A DNA stretch of 6,517 nt, taken from Pedococcus sp. Lineage in GTDB: Bacteria > Actinomycetota > Actinomycetes > Actinomycetales > Dermatophilaceae. How positions within the stretch are numbered: position 1 is the stretch's first letter; each line of letters starts with the position of its first letter. A program made the translations under genes and the position numbers. The stretch lies in the NCBI GenBank assembly GCA_025936615.1, contig JAICSZ010000133.1:1-6517 (forward strand). The letters are read 5' to 3'. Under the pieces are notes generated by a model. That model had not been told where the DNA came from. It searched no databases and saw nothing but the letters and a program-made list of their open reading frames with translations. Of the stretch, positions 5,317 through 6,517 are shown piece by piece.

Positions 5317-6342
5317 TCAGGCGGCGTCGGACTCGCTGAGGAACAGCGCGAAGATCGCCGGCTGGGCCTGGACCAGCTCGAGGCGTCCGCCGTTGGACTC
5401 GGCGAGGTCGCGGGCCAGCGCCAGCCCCAGGCCGGTGCCGCCCGTCGTGACGGACCGCTGGAAGATGTGCGGGGCGATGCTGGCCGGCACCCCCTCGCCC
5501 TGGTCGCTCACCTCGACGACCACGGACGGGCCGGAGCGGCGGGCATGCACGTCGACGGTGCCTCGACCGTGGGCGAGCGAGTTCTCGAGCAGCGTGGAGA
5601 GCACCTGCGACAGCGCGACCGGGGTCGCCTGGACGACGAGACCGCGCTCGCCGTGCACCCGGACACTGCGCCGCGCCTGCTCGAACGCCGGCTGCCACTC
5701 GCGCTGCAGCGCGGCGATGACCGAGTCGAGCGACACGGTCGCCGCAGGCTCGTCACCCCGACGGCGGGTGCGGGACATCAGGTCGTCGACGACGCGGGTG
5801 AGCCGCTCGACCTGCGCGATCGCGATGCCGGCCTCCTCCTGCACCACCTCGAGGTCGTCGGTCACGGCGATCTCCTCGAGCCGCATCAGCAGGGCGGTGA
5901 GCGGGGTGCGCAGCTGGTGGGACGCGTCGGAGGCGAAGTCGCGCTCAGCTGCCATGGTGCGAGTCACCCGCTGGGCGCTGCGGGAGAGCACCTGCGACAC
6001 CTGGTCGAGCTCGGCGATCCCGGAGTGCATGGGCTGGATGCGCGACTCGCCGGCGCCGAGGCGCTCGGCCCGCTCGGCGAGCTGGGTGACCGGCAGCACC
6101 AGCTTCTTGGCCTGCCGCATCGCGACGAGGATGCCGGCCGCCAGGGCGACCACGGCGAAGGCGATGACGATGCCCACGAGCTGCAGGGTGGCCGTCGCCG
6201 GCGAGTTGGACGACAGCCAGTCGACGACCAGACCCTCGTTCGTCGCGGAGGCCCGCCACAGCGCGAGCGCCACCGGTGCCAGCGTCACGAGGACCGCGAT
6301 GGCCACCGCCGTCGCTGTGGAGCGGATGAGCTGCTGGCGCAT
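5317..6342 (-). CDS. Two-component sensor histidine kinase
   Basis: Membrane histidine kinase of 341 residues. Order seen: helix 1 (about 11-29), a short outside loop of only about 25 residues (30-54), helix 2 (55-75), a HAMP linker (about 76-128, with LVLPVTQLAERAERLGAG), the HisKA domain with FASDASHQLRTPL (136-148, phospho-acceptor His142), and the HATPase domain with N-box QVLSTLLENSLAHG (246-259, Asn254), G1 box DQGEG (280-284), a short ATP lid around IFQRSVTT (293-300) and G2 box GGTGLGLALA (301-310). The small loop argues against a large external sensor domain; the signal may be sensed in or near the membrane. It starts nine bases after the upstream response regulator gene; GAGGA at 6356-6360 inside that gene is the best Shine-Dalgarno candidate, though 13 bases from the ATG. 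The stimulus and target genes are unknown. Confidence 0.95.
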   Translation of the reverse strand: MRQQLIRSTATAVAIAVLVTLAPVALALWRASATNEGLVVDWLSSNSPATATLQLVGIVIAFAVVALAAGILVAMRQAKKLVLPVTQLAERAERLGAGESRIQPMHSGIAELDQVSQVLSRSAQRVTRTMAAERDFASDASHQLRTPLTALLMRLEEIAVTDDLEVVQEEAGIAIAQVERLTRVVDDLMSRTRRRGDEPAATVSLDSVIAALQREWQPAFEQARRSVRVHGERGLVVQATPVALSQVLSTLLENSLAHGRGTVDVHARRSGPSVVVEVSDQGEGVPASIAPHIFQRSVTTGGTGLGLALARDLAESNGGRLELVQAQPAIFALFLSESDAA

Positions 6343-6351
6343 CGCTGCGGG

Positions 6352-6517
6352 TCAGTCCTCGTCGCCGCGCTCGAAGCGGAAGCCGACGCCGCGGACGGTG
6401 GCGATGTAGCGGGGCTGCCCGGCCTCGTCGCCGAGCTTCTTGCGCAGCACCGAGATGTGCATGTCGAGGGTCTTGGTGGAGCCGAACCACGCCGTCTCCC
6501 AGATCTCGCGCATCAGC
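6352..6517 (-). CDS. OmpR/PhoB-type response regulator, C-terminal end only
   Basis: Only the last 54 residues are in the window; the receiver domain and most of the gene lie beyond the right edge. What is visible is the end of a winged-helix DNA-binding domain: WETAWFGSTKTLDMHIS (6-22), then VLRKKLGDE (23-31) and the wing RYIATVRGVGFRFE (36-49), which is highly typical of OmpR-family regulators. The short acidic tail GDED ends at the TGA (6352-6354). It is the partner of the kinase gene that follows after nine bases, in the usual regulator-first order, so both are probably on one message. The reading frame is open to the window edge. Confidence 0.93.
   Translation of the reverse strand, partial: LMREIWETAWFGSTKTLDMHISVLRKKLGDEAGQPRYIATVRGVGFRFERGDED

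Noticed and set aside
1..6517. Mobile element, prophage, toxin-antitoxin or defence system
   Set aside because: I found no transposase, integrase, tRNA or rRNA gene, target-site duplication or composition shift, and every strand of gene-length sequence is explained by familiar families.

Overview
The window looks like chromosomal DNA from a high-GC Gram-positive actinobacterium. The coding sequence is strongly GC-rich with GC-ending codons, five of the seven visible starts are not preceded by a strong Shine-Dalgarno sequence, GTG starts are common, and the purE-purK order with a divergent GtrA gene is one I recall from actinobacteria, including mycobacteria. The free-standing triple-CWB2 protein suggests Micrococcales (for example Intrasporangiaceae), but I cannot fix the genus.

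Layout from left to right. At 1-1116 (minus) is the N-terminal 372 residues of a nucleotide-sugar dehydrogenase, cut by the window edge. Divergent from it at 1201-1656 (plus) is a small CoA-binding Rossmann protein. A strong GC hairpin at 1671-1704 separates it from the convergent gene at 1720-2754 (minus), a secreted protein made only of three cell-wall-binding type 2 repeats. Next, on the minus strand, comes the purK-purE pair (3416-4612 and 2895-3419), whose stop and start overlap by four bases. The 200-bp gap between purK and the divergent gtrA gene (4813-5313, plus) holds two identical 46-bp copies of a palindromic element. After gtrA, with only three bases between stop codons, lies a convergent two-component operon read right to left: the C-terminal end of an OmpR-type response regulator (6352-6517, cut by the window edge) and its sensor histidine kinase (5317-6342).

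How the genes relate. PurK and PurE catalyse consecutive steps converting AIR to CAIR in purine synthesis and appear translationally coupled. The dehydrogenase, the GtrA membrane protein and the CWB2 protein all fit cell-envelope or surface-glycan work, but nothing in the sequence links them as one pathway. The two-component pair has no target visible here.

The items most worth a second look are the duplicated palindromic element between purK and gtrA, the apparently leaderless start signals of purK and gtrA (and possibly the CoA-binding gene), and two active-site substitutions in the dehydrogenase (Thr223 and Tyr277 where the family usually has Asn and Asp). I do not see a clear new multi-gene system; most of the window is ordinary housekeeping and envelope genes.
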